Source: Sulfolobales archaeon
Lineage (GTDB): Archaea; Thermoproteota; Thermoprotei_A; Sulfolobales; NBVN01
Assembly (NCBI GenBank): GCA_026419835.1
Contig: JAOAKQ010000002.1
Coordinates: forward strand, 62,001-126,000
DNA: 64,000 nucleotides
Direction of reading: 5' to 3'
The notes under the pieces are model-generated. The model was not told the origin of the DNA, searched no databases, and saw only the letters and a list, made by a program, of their open reading frames with translations. How positions within the stretch are numbered: position 1 is the first letter of the stretch; each line of letters opens with the position of its first letter. The position numbers and the translations under genes are program-made. Shown piece by piece: positions 7,380 through 16,112 of this stretch.

Positions 7380-8858
7380 TCATCGGGTAGTGGCCGTCGC
7401 TACTCGCTTGTACTGCTCGGAGAGAATCTCGAGGTAGCTCATAAACACCTTAAAGCACTTCTCGTACTCTAGGCAAGCTACTTCCTTAGGTTCCACGCGC
7501 TCCGCTCTCTCGGTACCAACTACTTCTCCTAGGTTTTTCGATAGGTCACTTACGTGACCTAGAGCTCTCATTGCTACCAGAACCGCACCTAAGGAGCTGG
7601 CTAGTCTCGCCAGCTTCTCGCTGTAAATGACTACCGGTCTGCCTAGCACTGAAGACACCACCTCAACGAATCCCTTCAGGGAGCAACCACTACCTCCGCA
7701 GTGAAGTTCACTAACCGGTACGCCGTTCTCACTCAGCGCATCCAGTATCGCCTTTAAAATGAATGAAACCCCTTCAAAAGAAGCTCTCGCAATACTGGAG
7801 CGGCTGTGCTGAATTCCGAGTCCGGCAATAGTCAACCTCAAGTAGGGGTCCCTAAAGGGAAATCTTTCTCCAGCTAGGAAGGGGAGTACGTAAACACCGC
7901 CCCCGCATGGACTTGCCTTCTCTACTTCACTCATCACCTCACTCCACGAAGCACCTCCGAGGAGGTTCTGCCTAATCCACTCGAGCGCAGTCATACCGTT
8001 GTTGGAGGCGGCACCCACGGCAGTATAGCCATCCGCTGCGTAGTAGCAGAAGAACCTCATTCTCGGGTCTCTATCTAGGACTACCTCACGCTTTAAAACT
8101 CTTACTACAGCCGTTGAACCCAGATTCAGGACCGCTCTACTTCCGTATACACCATAACCTATATTCTGAAGAGCTCCGTCGAAAGAACCCGGCACTATAG
8201 CTACTCTCCTCAGGCCGAGTTCCGGTATCGATACGTAGTCAATTACGCGAGCTCCTTCAGAAAGCTCCGGAAGCTTCTCCTCACTTAAACCCGCTAGCTC
8301 TAGAGATAGGTCGTCCCACCTTAGTCTACGTATATTGAGCATTCCGGTGCCTGACGCCGTTCCGAAGTCTATCACTCTAAGACCGGCTAGTCTGTAGATT
8401 ACGTAATCCTTTACAAAGCTAACTCCACGCGCTCTCCGCAGAAGTTCTCTAGACCTAAACCAGAGGAGCTTAGCTAGAGGGTACACGAATAGCGGTGGGC
8501 AGCCAGTTCTTTCGTACAGAACTCTACCGAGCTCATCTAAACTGGCTTGTACAGAACCAGCTCTAGTATCTAAGTGTGTTAGCACACCCGTAATGGCCCT
8601 ACAATCTTCTCCTAATAGAGAAACTCCGTGCAGGTAGTTGCTGAAGGATAGTGCCTCTACTCTATCTTCAAACCCGGAAACAATCCTTCTTATAGACTCT
8701 GCGACTAGTCTCGCGATCCGCTCTAGGTCGTGCTCAGCAGCCCCCGCCTCCGGTGTCGTTAGCTCTATCGGCGTAGCTATCTCTTTAACTACGTAACCAC
8801 GAGCATCAGCTAAAGCCGTTTTAATTGAAGATGTGCCGACATCGACCGCTACGTACAT
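7380..8858 (-). CDS. FGGY-family carbohydrate kinase
   Basis: The 492-aa protein begins MYVAVDVGTSSIKTALADA, the phosphate-1 motif of the ASKHA/FGGY fold. It has the expected NLGSTAVVRV phosphate-2 region in the second half and a C-terminal LHCGGSGCSLKGFVEVVSSVLGRPV adenosine motif with SSLGAVLVA. Length is normal for xylulokinase, gluconokinase, glycerol kinase and relatives. The sugar or polyol substrate cannot be told from motifs I can see. It is convergent with pdhB and divergent from the Nramp-like transporter, with which it shares a regulatory region containing a strong palindrome. Confidence 0.8.
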   Translation of the reverse strand: MYVAVDVGTSSIKTALADARGYVVKEIATPIELTTPEAGAAEHDLERIARLVAESIRRIVSGFEDRVEALSFSNYLHGVSLLGEDCRAITGVLTHLDTRAGSVQASLDELGRVLYERTGCPPLFVYPLAKLLWFRSRELLRRARGVSFVKDYVIYRLAGLRVIDFGTASGTGMLNIRRLRWDDLSLELAGLSEEKLPELSEGARVIDYVSIPELGLRRVAIVPGSFDGALQNIGYGVYGSRAVLNLGSTAVVRVLKREVVLDRDPRMRFFCYYAADGYTAVGAASNNGMTALEWIRQNLLGGASWSEVMSEVEKASPCGGGVYVLPFLAGERFPFRDPYLRLTIAGLGIQHSRSSIARASFEGVSFILKAILDALSENGVPVSELHCGGSGCSLKGFVEVVSSVLGRPVVIYSEKLARLASSLGAVLVAMRALGHVSDLSKNLGEVVGTERAERVEPKEVACLEYEKCFKVFMSYLEILSEQYKRVATATTR

Positions 8859-8960
8859 TCTCTCTCGCTACGGTAGCTTTATTTCAATTTATTTAACTAA
8901 TAAAACATGTTTTAAGTTAAGCATATAAACATTCAAGGTTTTGTATAACGCGGGTGTATT
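8859..8960. promoter_or_regulatory. Divergent promoter with a 14-bp perfect palindrome
   Basis: Between the kinase and the Nramp-like gene lies TAAAACATGTTTTA (8901-8914), a perfect palindrome, flanked by TTAACT and AGTTAA in inverted orientation. TATA-like elements lie on each side: GCATATAAAC (plus strand, about 40 nt before the transporter ATG) and GTTAAATAAATTG (minus strand, toward the kinase). The arrangement looks like an operator for a dimeric regulator controlling both genes. The regulator is not identifiable from the window. Confidence 0.6.
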
Positions 8961-10433
8961 ATGCCGAACGATAGTGAAGCTAAGTCCTCCAGATCAGTAA
9001 TCCCACCAGCTCCTAGAAGCTGGCTAACGGCTCTAGCATTTGCTGGACCCGGCGTTGTGTGGGCTGCTGAAGCTATAGGTTCCGGCGAGCTAATACTTTC
9101 AACGAGGCTCGGTACGGCTTTCGGAATGATGCTTCTGTGGGTTCCTACTTGGGCTGTGATACTGAAGAATCTCGGACCCGGCTACCTACACGGTAGGTGG
9201 GCTTTAACGTTTGGCGAAGGAGCTATGGATATGTACGCTAAGATACCTCCCAGGAGGGCCTGGCCGATAATCTTCGGAATACTCCACATACTAGCTGGGG
9301 CTATGAGCATAGGTGCGCTGGCCGCTAGTGTTGGTGTAGTTGCGTACACGCTATCCGGGAAGGCCGGTCCACTAGAGGCTTTCACGGGTGGTATGTACAT
9401 TCTAACACTGATAATAGCTATCGTAGGTCTCTACGTACTGCTTGAAGTAATATTCATGGGTATGATGGCTTCGATGGTCATACTCACTGTCGTGCTCGCC
9501 GCACTGGCGGCTCCATCTATATCCGAGATACTGACAGGTACTTTCGCGATCGGTTTCATAACGAGACCAGCGGATTGGGCTACCGTTAGAGCGCCCGGAG
9601 TTGAACCAGTAGCGGTAGACCCTCTGGTTACTATACTACCGGTTCTTGCGTGGGCCGCCGGGGGTTCCGCTAGTCACATATGGTACAGCTACTGGGTTGT
9701 TGGTTCGAAGTACATGGGTCTCGCGAGGTATGGTGAGTGGGGTAAGCCTGGAGACATCAGTAAGTACAAGGAGTTCACCCCCGAAGACTGGGGCAACATG
9801 AGGTGGTGGATTAGGACTCAGATAATTGACGCTTTACTAGCCTGCGTTCTAACGGTCTTCATAATAGACGCGTTCTTCATAGCCGGCTACTCGATACTAG
9901 CTCCGAGACAGCTTCTACCGGGTGGTGTTAGGCTAGCTGAAGTAATTGGTGAGATGTACACTGCGTACCTAGGTCCTAGAGCGCTATTCTTCGTTCTCGT
10001 AGGCTCCCTATTCATACTGTGGTCTACTAACATAAGCCAAACCGTTGGCTGGCCTATCATAGTCATGGACGGTCTGAGGTACATATACCCGAAGATTACT
10101 GAGAAGATCTCCACTAGCGCTCTCAGAAGAATCATAACGGTACTAATGGGTGCCTGGGCTCTAGCGTGGGCTCTCGGATACGCTAGAGCCCCCGTTGAGT
10201 TAATTACTTGGGCAGCTATATTCGACGGAGCTCTACTAGTATCGCTACAGGGTATACTATCCATAGTTGCGTGGATCTACATCGCTCCGAGAGAACTAGT
10301 GAAGGTAGCGCCCAAGGAGAGAGTTAAGGAAATAATACCTAGAGCACCGATAATAATCAACCTGGTGTGCTCAATTCTATACATATACTTCACCGCTTGG
10401 TGGGCTGGTAGAACGCTAGGACTAATAAGGTAG
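8961..10433 (+). CDS. Nramp-related (APC/LeuT-fold) membrane transporter
   Basis: The 490-aa protein has about 11-12 hydrophobic segments. Its first helix, FAGPGVVWAAEAIGSGELILS, resembles Nramp-related proteins but lacks the DPGN metal motif of true Nramp metal transporters, so Mn/Fe transport should not be assumed. Other landmarks are ILPVLAWAAGGSASHIWYSYW in mid-protein and a conserved charged loop before it. Many such archaeal proteins are annotated as Nramp-family transporters of unknown substrate. A 59-aa two-helix protein follows 11 nt downstream and a sugar-type kinase is divergent, hinting at transport of a kinase substrate. Confidence 0.75.
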   Translation: MPNDSEAKSSRSVIPPAPRSWLTALAFAGPGVVWAAEAIGSGELILSTRLGTAFGMMLLWVPTWAVILKNLGPGYLHGRWALTFGEGAMDMYAKIPPRRAWPIIFGILHILAGAMSIGALAASVGVVAYTLSGKAGPLEAFTGGMYILTLIIAIVGLYVLLEVIFMGMMASMVILTVVLAALAAPSISEILTGTFAIGFITRPADWATVRAPGVEPVAVDPLVTILPVLAWAAGGSASHIWYSYWVVGSKYMGLARYGEWGKPGDISKYKEFTPEDWGNMRWWIRTQIIDALLACVLTVFIIDAFFIAGYSILAPRQLLPGGVRLAEVIGEMYTAYLGPRALFFVLVGSLFILWSTNISQTVGWPIIVMDGLRYIYPKITEKISTSALRRIITVLMGAWALAWALGYARAPVELITWAAIFDGALLVSLQGILSIVAWIYIAPRELVKVAPKERVKEIIPRAPIIINLVCSILYIYFTAWWAGRTLGLIR

Positions 10434-10444
10434 GTGACGTAGAT

Positions 10445-10624
10445 ATGTCTCTAGCGGTACCTAAGAACTGGAGGAGGAATATAGCACTGGCGCTCGGAGC
10501 TATCGGCATCATAATGATAGTTGCTGGAGTAGCAACGGGGTACATAGACGTATCTCTATGGGGAGTATTCGCAGCGATGATGGGTCAGGCGATAATGCTG
10601 CAGGAAAGAAAGAGACCCGGCTAG
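10445..10624 (+). CDS. Small two-TM protein following the Nramp-like transporter
   Basis: Below the ORF-track size limit. An ATG at 10445, after GGTGACG, gives 59 aa: MSLAVPKNWRRNIALALGAI..., with two hydrophobic helices separated by GYIDVSLWG and a basic end (QERKRPG). It sits 11 nt after the transporter stop, so it is probably co-transcribed. Function unknown; a transporter accessory is the simplest reading. It parallels the tiny proteins found after the SNF symporter. Confidence 0.65.
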   Translation: MSLAVPKNWRRNIALALGAIGIIMIVAGVATGYIDVSLWGVFAAMMGQAIMLQERKRPG

Positions 10625-10668
10625 CTACACGTTCTTAAGTATGTTTTTTACTTCAACCTAGTTTAGAT

Positions 10669-11877
10669 TTAGGACCTTGGAGCCGTACCACTGAGAGGCT
10701 CGGAATTCTTTATGTTACTCAGTACTTCCAGTAGTTCCGCAAAGCCTACTCGAAGTATCTCAGGCTTTAAGCCTACGCCAACTCTTACATACCCTCTCGC
10801 ACTGAAGCACTCACCAGGCGCTACTAGGATTCCGCTGGCTTCGTATACTCTGTAAGATAGCCGTAGAGTGTTATTAGTCCACGGTACTTCCGCCCACACG
10901 TAAGCTCCAGCTAAACTCGGATACGGTCTGATTAGTTCTTCGTTCGGTAGGAGTTTGTTTATTGTCTCCAGGTTTTCGCTAACCACTCTGCGAGCTCTAA
11001 TTCTAAGTTTTCTCACTACGTCAGGTTGTAGGATCTTCACCGCCACTCTATCGCTGAGAACCGGTGGAGCTATGCTTACGTAGTCCTTGATGCTCCACAC
11101 TCGGTTAGCTATAGACCTAGACCCCGACGAGATCCAGCCAAGTCTCAGACCGGGCAGACCGTAGGTCTTGGATAGGCTTGAAACGGAGACGAAGTTCTCC
11201 GAGGTGGAGACCTGAGCTACGCTCACTTTAGATTCACCTCTCTCAGTACCCCAGTAAACCTCGTCGAAAACCAGGACCGTGCCTCTTCTCTCAGCTTCTG
11301 AAGCTAGTTCTTTAAGTTCTCTTCTACTCATGTAGCTACCGGTAGGGTTGTTCGGGTCGGTTACGAAGATAGCTCTAGGTTTCAGTTCCTCCATTAGCCC
11401 GATAGCTCTCTGCGCTGGGAAGTCCCACTTCGGAGGCTTTCTACGCAGATACATAACTTTAGCCCCAACCCACCTAAGTAGTCCCGGTATCTGCATGTAG
11501 TTAGGGCTATCGACTAGAACCACGTCACCGCTGGAGATCAGTGCTAGAACCGCTAGTAGGTTAGCCTCCGCAGACCCCGCGGTTACGACGATGTTTTCCG
11601 GGTCGACGCTGCCTTCGTATAGTTCGGAAATAGCTTTGCGGAGTTCTGGGGACCCTCTGGTCCACCCGTAGCTCAGCTCCAGCTTCAGTAAGTCTCCGTA
11701 GTCCACTCCGTATTCCCCCAGCTCCTCTAGACTGAGTGGGTGGACCCCGCTCTCGCTTAGATTGATCCTAGCTGTCGTTTCGTGAAGGGACTGCCACCTC
11801 TCTAAGCAAAACACTGGAAGACCCTTAACAATCTCGCTCTCTAGAGAGGCTAGAAGCTCTAGAGACATCTTCAACAC
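10669..11877 (-). CDS. PLP-dependent aminotransferase, class I/II
   Basis: The 402-aa protein has fold-type I aminotransferase marks: VTAGSAEANLLA cofactor loop, FVTDPNNPTGSY, the aspartate in VFDEVYWG, and the PLP lysine in VSSLSKTYGLPGLRLGW. Length and motifs fit the aspartate/aromatic aminotransferase family. It would feed 2-oxo acids to the ferredoxin oxidoreductases in this window. Specificity is not resolvable by eye. It is in line with, and 34 nt downstream of, the DUF488 gene. Confidence 0.85.
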   Translation of the reverse strand: MLKMSLELLASLESEIVKGLPVFCLERWQSLHETTARINLSESGVHPLSLEELGEYGVDYGDLLKLELSYGWTRGSPELRKAISELYEGSVDPENIVVTAGSAEANLLAVLALISSGDVVLVDSPNYMQIPGLLRWVGAKVMYLRRKPPKWDFPAQRAIGLMEELKPRAIFVTDPNNPTGSYMSRRELKELASEAERRGTVLVFDEVYWGTERGESKVSVAQVSTSENFVSVSSLSKTYGLPGLRLGWISSGSRSIANRVWSIKDYVSIAPPVLSDRVAVKILQPDVVRKLRIRARRVVSENLETINKLLPNEELIRPYPSLAGAYVWAEVPWTNNTLRLSYRVYEASGILVAPGECFSARGYVRVGVGLKPEILRVGFAELLEVLSNIKNSEPLSGTAPRS

Positions 11878-11911
11878 TACCCGGTACTGAAGTTCCGCTG
11901 TGAGTATATAG

Positions 11912-12445
11912 CTACACGTAGGTTAGTTCTCCACCGACGACTCTAGCGCACTTCGTGTACTTGTGCTCAAACTCCCCGGGTGGGACTATGTGGATCACTC
12001 TGTAGTCTTTGTGTAGAAGCCAGTCGGACAGAATCTTTCTGTGGCACCTGTACGGCACTCTCTCCCGGCACATGAGTGCGGCGGTTTTCTTACCGCATAT
12101 GCCGAGTAGTCTATCCAGAGCTTCCCTGGCTTCACTAGACGTGAGTATGTAGGTTGCGTAAGCTCTGAACCCCTCAGACTTGAAGCACCTCCCCAGACCC
12201 ACGTCCGCAAGTGAAGGACCGAACTTTCTGAATCCCCCCAGCTCCGGCATCCATAAGTATTCAACACCGGCGCGCTTAAACTCTCTAGATAGGTTCTCAG
12301 TTGAGTACTGGGGGAGCCTAGCGGACTTGCCCCACCTTCTCACATCTACAACTACTTCAATACCGTACCGAAGAACCAGTGCCAGTAGGTCCTCTACTCT
12401 CAGAGTGCTGTAGCCTAGAGTAAACACCTCTCTTCCACGCCGCAC
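11912..12445 (-). CDS. DUF488 family protein
   Basis: The 177-aa protein has the DUF488 signature: FTLGYSTLRVEDLLALV at the N-terminus, VVDVRRWGKSARLPQYS, and the C-terminal cysteine motif ALMCRERVPYRCHRKILSDWL. The biochemical role of the family is not settled; conserved cysteines and arginines suggest a nucleic acid or small-anion binding activity. A TATA-like ATAATTAATAA lies about 25 nt upstream of the GTG start, pointing to a near-leaderless transcript. A CRISPR leader relic lies just beyond it. Confidence 0.8.
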   Translation of the reverse strand: MRRGREVFTLGYSTLRVEDLLALVLRYGIEVVVDVRRWGKSARLPQYSTENLSREFKRAGVEYLWMPELGGFRKFGPSLADVGLGRCFKSEGFRAYATYILTSSEAREALDRLLGICGKKTAALMCRERVPYRCHRKILSDWLLHKDYRVIHIVPPGEFEHKYTKCARVVGGELTYV

Positions 12446-12478
12446 GAGAGTGTATCTTAAAGTGGATTATTAATTATG

Positions 12479-12584
12479 CTTTCAGTTTTATCGTTTAGAT
12501 TCCGCGCTCAACCTTTCGTTCTCCATCACCTAGATCCTTCTGCGCCTAAATCACCGTGGGTTCGTAGGCTTTATCTTGGAGTAG
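12479..12584 (-). repeat. Degenerate CRISPR repeat plus leader relic (copy B)
   Basis: 12479-12502 matches the array repeat at 21 of 24 bases. It is followed by 11 nt starting CGCG, by a weaker repeat-like unit at 12514-12537, then by sequence resembling the array leader (CTTTATCTTGGAG near the end, against CTTTACCTTGGGAG beside the array). Geometry and orientation equal those of copy A and the true array end. No spacer follows on the left side; the DUF488 promoter does. Relic of a former CRISPR leader end is the best explanation. Confidence 0.6.
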
Positions 12585-12655
12585 TCGAAGTCTACTTAGG
12601 CGAAGAGCGCGGTTCCCGGTAGTTAACGCCTATTAGCACCACACTCTAGATTGAA

Positions 12656-12949
12656 GTGGTGGTAGACCTGCAGGTCGTGCCGCTGATGTTGGTAGTGGTT
12701 TTCGCGGCATTTATCTTAATGCTAATTGGAGCGCTAATCATGGTCTTATCGGCGTTTAGGAGGGTAGCTGGAGGTGAAGAAGGAAGACAGGTTGAGGGTG
12801 GGGCCGTGGTCGTCGTAGGTCCTCTGCCGATCGTTATAGGAACCAGTCAAAGAGTGAGTAAGCTGCTTGTAGTCCTAGCCATAGCCTTACTACTGGTCTC
12901 ATTAGCTACCTACCTGATCTTCCTGCGGGGTGCCACGCTGTGGAGGTAG
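12656..12949 (+). CDS. DUF131 / TIGR00304 small membrane protein (copy 1)
   Basis: The 97-aa protein has an N-terminal TM helix (VPLMLVVVFAAFILMLIGAL), a central VEGGAVVVVGPLPIVIGT motif and a C-terminal TM helix. The GGxVxxGPxPIxxG core is characteristic of TIGR00304/DUF131 archaeal membrane proteins of unknown function. A paralog overlaps its end by 10 nt. The start is a GTG; other nearby starts are possible. Confidence 0.75.
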   Translation: MVVDLQVVPLMLVVVFAAFILMLIGALIMVLSAFRRVAGGEEGRQVEGGAVVVVGPLPIVIGTSQRVSKLLVVLAIALLLVSLATYLIFLRGATLWR

Positions 12950-13236
12950 ACTTATTTAAAGTGGGTCTAGTGCTGTTCATCGCAGGCTTCGTGGCGGCTT
13001 TCGCAGCTATGCTACTGGCTATAGCACTACCCATGCTTGCGGCGGAAGGAGGGAGAACTACGGGAGTTTCCGGTGGTGGCTGCGTTCTAATAATGTTCGT
13101 ACCTATATGCTTTGGAGTAGGGGAGGGCGCTCTCCCACTAATGGCTTTAGCAGTAGCTCTAGCGGTAGTTCTCGTAGTAGTGAGCGTGCTCCTATACAGA
13201 GGATTCTACAGGGTATTGAAGGAGGTGAAGATCTAG
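12940..13236 (+). CDS. DUF131 / TIGR00304 small membrane protein (copy 2)
   Basis: The 98-aa paralog has the same layout as its upstream neighbour: an N-terminal helix (FKVGLVLFIAGFVAAFAAML), a central GGCVLIMFVPICFGVG motif corresponding to GGAVVVVGPLPIVIG, and a C-terminal helix. The motif here carries two Cys residues not present in copy 1. It overlaps the upstream copy and is followed after 1 nt by the YHS gene, so the three are probably one transcript. Function unknown. Confidence 0.75.
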   Translation: MEVDLFKVGLVLFIAGFVAAFAAMLLAIALPMLAAEGGRTTGVSGGGCVLIMFVPICFGVGEGALPLMALAVALAVVLVVVSVLLYRGFYRVLKEVKI

Positions 13237-13237
13237 C

Positions 13238-13411
13238 GTGGAGGTAGTAGTAGACCCTGTATGCGGTATGAAGCTGGATCCGGCTAAAGCTAAGTACAAG
13301 AGTGTGTATAAGGGGAAGGTCTACTACTTCTGCTGCGCTCGCTGCCAGAAAGCTTTCGAAGAAAATCCTGAGTACTACCTAGAGCACGGTCCAACTGGCA
13401 TGCCTAAGTAG
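13238..13411 (+). CDS. YHS-domain metal-binding protein
   Basis: Missing from the ORF track. A GTG at 13238, overlapping nothing and 1 nt after the DUF131 stop, gives 57 aa: VVVDPVCGMKLDPAKAKYKS followed by YYFCCARCQKAFEENPEYYL. The DPVCGM and FC-x-x-C pattern is the YHS domain found in copper/heavy-metal proteins and at the ends of some copper ATPases. It is convergent with a copper-type P-ATPase, supporting a role in metal handling (metallochaperone-like). Confidence 0.8.
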   Translation: MEVVVDPVCGMKLDPAKAKYKSVYKGKVYYFCCARCQKAFEENPEYYLEHGPTGMPK

Positions 13412-13448
13412 CCTCTAAACCCCGACGCGCATCTTAAGAGCTCTCCAC

Positions 13449-15875
13449 CTACCTGGGATTCCATCTAAGTAGTGTTAGAGAGTTTAGAACTACTGAGATG
13501 TCGCTGAGTATCATCGCGGCAGCCGCCGCTTCAGGTCTTAAGAATATGCCGGTACTCTCGTAGAGCGCTCCCATAGCTACTGGAACTAGCAGTGCGTTGT
13601 ATATGAAAGCCCAGGCGAGGTTCTCTAGGGACTTCCTCCTAGATTTCCTCGCCAGCTTGATCAAGTTTACGATAGAGAGTAGGTTGCCACTTACAATAAC
13701 GACATCACCAGATTCCTTAGATATATCGGAACCCTGACCCATAGCTACACCTATGAAAGACCTGCTTATAGCTGCTGCGTCGTTAATTCCATCACCAACG
13801 AACATGACCCTGCTCCCACTGGACTGCAGAGATTCAACGAGCTCTGCCTTGTCTTCAGGTCTGAGCTCAGCGTAGAACTTCCTCAACCCAAGCTCGGAGG
13901 CTACTACTTCAGCAGCCCTAGCAGTATCTCCCGTTGCTAAGATAGCTTCTACACCGATGCTACGCAGGTACTCCACTAAACTCCTACTCTCAGCTCTCAA
14001 CCTATCGCCGATTCCGAGAACGGCTACGGGTTCTTTACCTACAACTACAACTACAGCCGTTCCACCTCTAGACGCTACTCTATCAACAACGGACCTAACC
14101 TCATCCAAGCTCCTTCCACAAACACTCTCAGCTAGTCTGAGGGACCCTACCGCAACTTCTACTCCATCTACTCTAGCGATCACTCCCATACCGGGTATCG
14201 TAACGTAGTCCGTGGATTCTCTACTGTCTGCACCTACTTTAGAGCAGTACTTAACGATTGCTTTAGCTATTGGGTGCTCACTCTTTCGCTCCACCGAGCA
14301 GGCGTACTCGAGAACTTCCCCGAGGTTCCCACCGCCTTTTAGTGGTACAACATCAACTACTTCAGGACTGCCTACGGTTAGAGTACCGGTCTTATCTAAA
14401 AACACCTTATCTACTTTAAGAACTCTCTCCAGCGCGTCACCACGCCTTAGTAGGATCCCCAGCTGCACTGCCTTTATAGATGCTAGGGAGACTACCATAG
14501 GTATAGCTATTCCGAGAGGGCAGGGGCAGGTAACGGCTAGAACTGAAACTGAGAACAGTAGAGCTCTATCAACACCAGCACCCCTAAAGAACCAGTAGGT
14601 GAATGTAGCGATGCTGAGAGCTATCACAACCCAGGTTAGGTAGCCCACAGATCTATCGGCAATCCTCTGAATTCTCGGTTTGTAGAACTGAGCTTCTCTA
14701 ACCGTCCTAACTATGTAGGCCAGGGCGGTGTCTTCACCAACTCTAGTAGCTCTCAGCACTACGTATCCACTAACGAGGAGACTTCCGGCGAGAACCGGGT
14801 CTCTCCTCTCTTCACTCTTCTCCCTAGGGATAGGCTCGCCGGTGAACGCAGACTCATCTACGTAGCCGAACCCCTTAACAACTACCCCATCTACCGGGAA
14901 TCTCTCACCGGCCTTAACTTCGACTAAGTCCCCAGGCTTAACCTGATCTACCGGAACCTCCCTGATCTCACCATCACTACCTACCACCCTAGCTATCCCC
15001 ACGGAGAGCTCGGCCAGCTTCTTCAAAGCTCTCGAAGACCTCCGCCTCAACCTCTCCTCGAGGTACCTACCTAGAGATACGAACCCTAGGAGACCGGCGG
15101 GCACTTCGAAGAAGGTCTCACCGCGGTCTGGAGATAGCAGCACCGCGACACTGTATACGTAGGTAGTTAGAGAAGAGAGAGATATTAGAGAATCCATTGT
15201 TGGAGCTCTGCGCACCAGCGACCTCAAACCCTTAGATAGAGTATCTGAGCTCAGCACCATGACTAAAGTAGCTACCGGGAGCAGAACGTGGGGAGCTGAA
15301 CTCCAGAGCGGGGGGTCAGCACCTAGCGCTCCCGCGGTGTAGTAGGTTACCGCTCCAAGTCCGAGTAGAAACGAAGCTATCTTAACGAGTAGTACGCTGC
15401 GCTCTTCTCTAGCTAGTAGCTCTACCTCACCAACCACTTCACCAGCTTCAGGGTACCTCCTCCTTACTTCGCTTAGTAGAGAGCTTCTAGATGTAGTTAG
15501 AGGATTGTAGAGCACGCTGGAGATTCTAGAGACTGGTGAGTAGCGGCACTCAAGTACTCCGGGCAGTTCAGATACGTACTTCTCAAAAGAGACTACCTCG
15601 CCTTCTTCAAGATCTGCGACAACGTAGAGCTTCTCCTTCTCGACGTCGTATCCTGCTTCACGAATAGCTCTAAAAACGTCTCTCATAGTTACCTTATCGG
15701 ATTCGTAGACAACAACAGCCTCCCCGGAGCCGAGGTCTACCTTAAGGTCTCTCACACCAGGTAGCTTCTCTAAGCTCTTCCGAATGGAGTAAACGCAGGT
15801 CGGGCAGTCTACTCCAAGTAGTTTAACTCTCTCACTACGCACCGAGGAGGACGCTGAGCCTCCCCTAGAGTTCAT
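13449..15875 (-). CDS. copA: Copper-translocating P1B-type ATPase
   Basis: The 808-aa protein has an N-terminal heavy-metal domain with DCPTC (about residues 17-80), a second degenerate HMA-like domain without the Cys pair, TM helices, TGEPIPREK actuator loop, the CPCPLG metal motif in TM6, DKTGT phosphorylation site, SEHPIAKAI nucleotide motif and GDGINDAAAI hinge. This set defines a Cu+ exporter of CopA type; CPC is usual for Cu. It exports copper across the membrane using ATP. It is followed in the opposite direction by a YHS gene and preceded by iscS-iscU-tusA genes in line, so it may belong to that transcript. Confidence 0.9.
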   Translation of the reverse strand: MNSRGGSASSSVRSERVKLLGVDCPTCVYSIRKSLEKLPGVRDLKVDLGSGEAVVVYESDKVTMRDVFRAIREAGYDVEKEKLYVVADLEEGEVVSFEKYVSELPGVLECRYSPVSRISSVLYNPLTTSRSSLLSEVRRRYPEAGEVVGEVELLAREERSVLLVKIASFLLGLGAVTYYTAGALGADPPLWSSAPHVLLPVATLVMVLSSDTLSKGLRSLVRRAPTMDSLISLSSLTTYVYSVAVLLSPDRGETFFEVPAGLLGFVSLGRYLEERLRRRSSRALKKLAELSVGIARVVGSDGEIREVPVDQVKPGDLVEVKAGERFPVDGVVVKGFGYVDESAFTGEPIPREKSEERRDPVLAGSLLVSGYVVLRATRVGEDTALAYIVRTVREAQFYKPRIQRIADRSVGYLTWVVIALSIATFTYWFFRGAGVDRALLFSVSVLAVTCPCPLGIAIPMVVSLASIKAVQLGILLRRGDALERVLKVDKVFLDKTGTLTVGSPEVVDVVPLKGGGNLGEVLEYACSVERKSEHPIAKAIVKYCSKVGADSRESTDYVTIPGMGVIARVDGVEVAVGSLRLAESVCGRSLDEVRSVVDRVASRGGTAVVVVVGKEPVAVLGIGDRLRAESRSLVEYLRSIGVEAILATGDTARAAEVVASELGLRKFYAELRPEDKAELVESLQSSGSRVMFVGDGINDAAAISRSFIGVAMGQGSDISKESGDVVIVSGNLLSIVNLIKLARKSRRKSLENLAWAFIYNALLVPVAMGALYESTGIFLRPEAAAAAMILSDISVVLNSLTLLRWNPR

Positions 15876-15881
15876 GTGCTT

Positions 15882-16112
15882 TCACTTCTTCCTTAGCGTA
15901 GCTTCGTAGTAGTTCTCCCTGCTTTCTACCCTAACTACCTCATACCCACTTTTCGAGGCTACGAGCTTCAGAATGTTTAAAGGTAGATCGCTTCCCGAAG
16001 CTACGATGTGGAGCTCCAGATCCGCACCTCTGTTTAGAACGTTTAGAAGCTTAACCATGGGGTTGTCGGTGCAGGACCTAGCTCCCCTAAGGTCCAGGAC
16101 TTTCACCACCAC
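15882..16112 (-). CDS. TusA-like sulfur carrier protein
   Basis: The 76-aa protein starts VVKVLDLRGARSCTDNPMVKLLNVL, corresponding to the TusA/SirA/YedF pattern (LDLRGLxCPxPxx) with a single Cys at the sulfur-carrying position; the following Pro of the usual CPxP is replaced (CTDNP). The rest fits the two-layer alpha-beta fold by length. It overlaps iscU by 26 nt, so these two are likely translated together. A role in carrying persulfide from IscS is inferred from neighbours. Confidence 0.7.
   Translation of the reverse strand: MVVKVLDLRGARSCTDNPMVKLLNVLNRGADLELHIVASGSDLPLNILKLVASKSGYEVVRVESRENYYEATLRKK

Noticed and set aside
8961-10433. True Nramp manganese/iron transporter
   Set aside because: The TM1 DPGN metal-binding motif is absent, so only the general Nramp-related fold is claimed.
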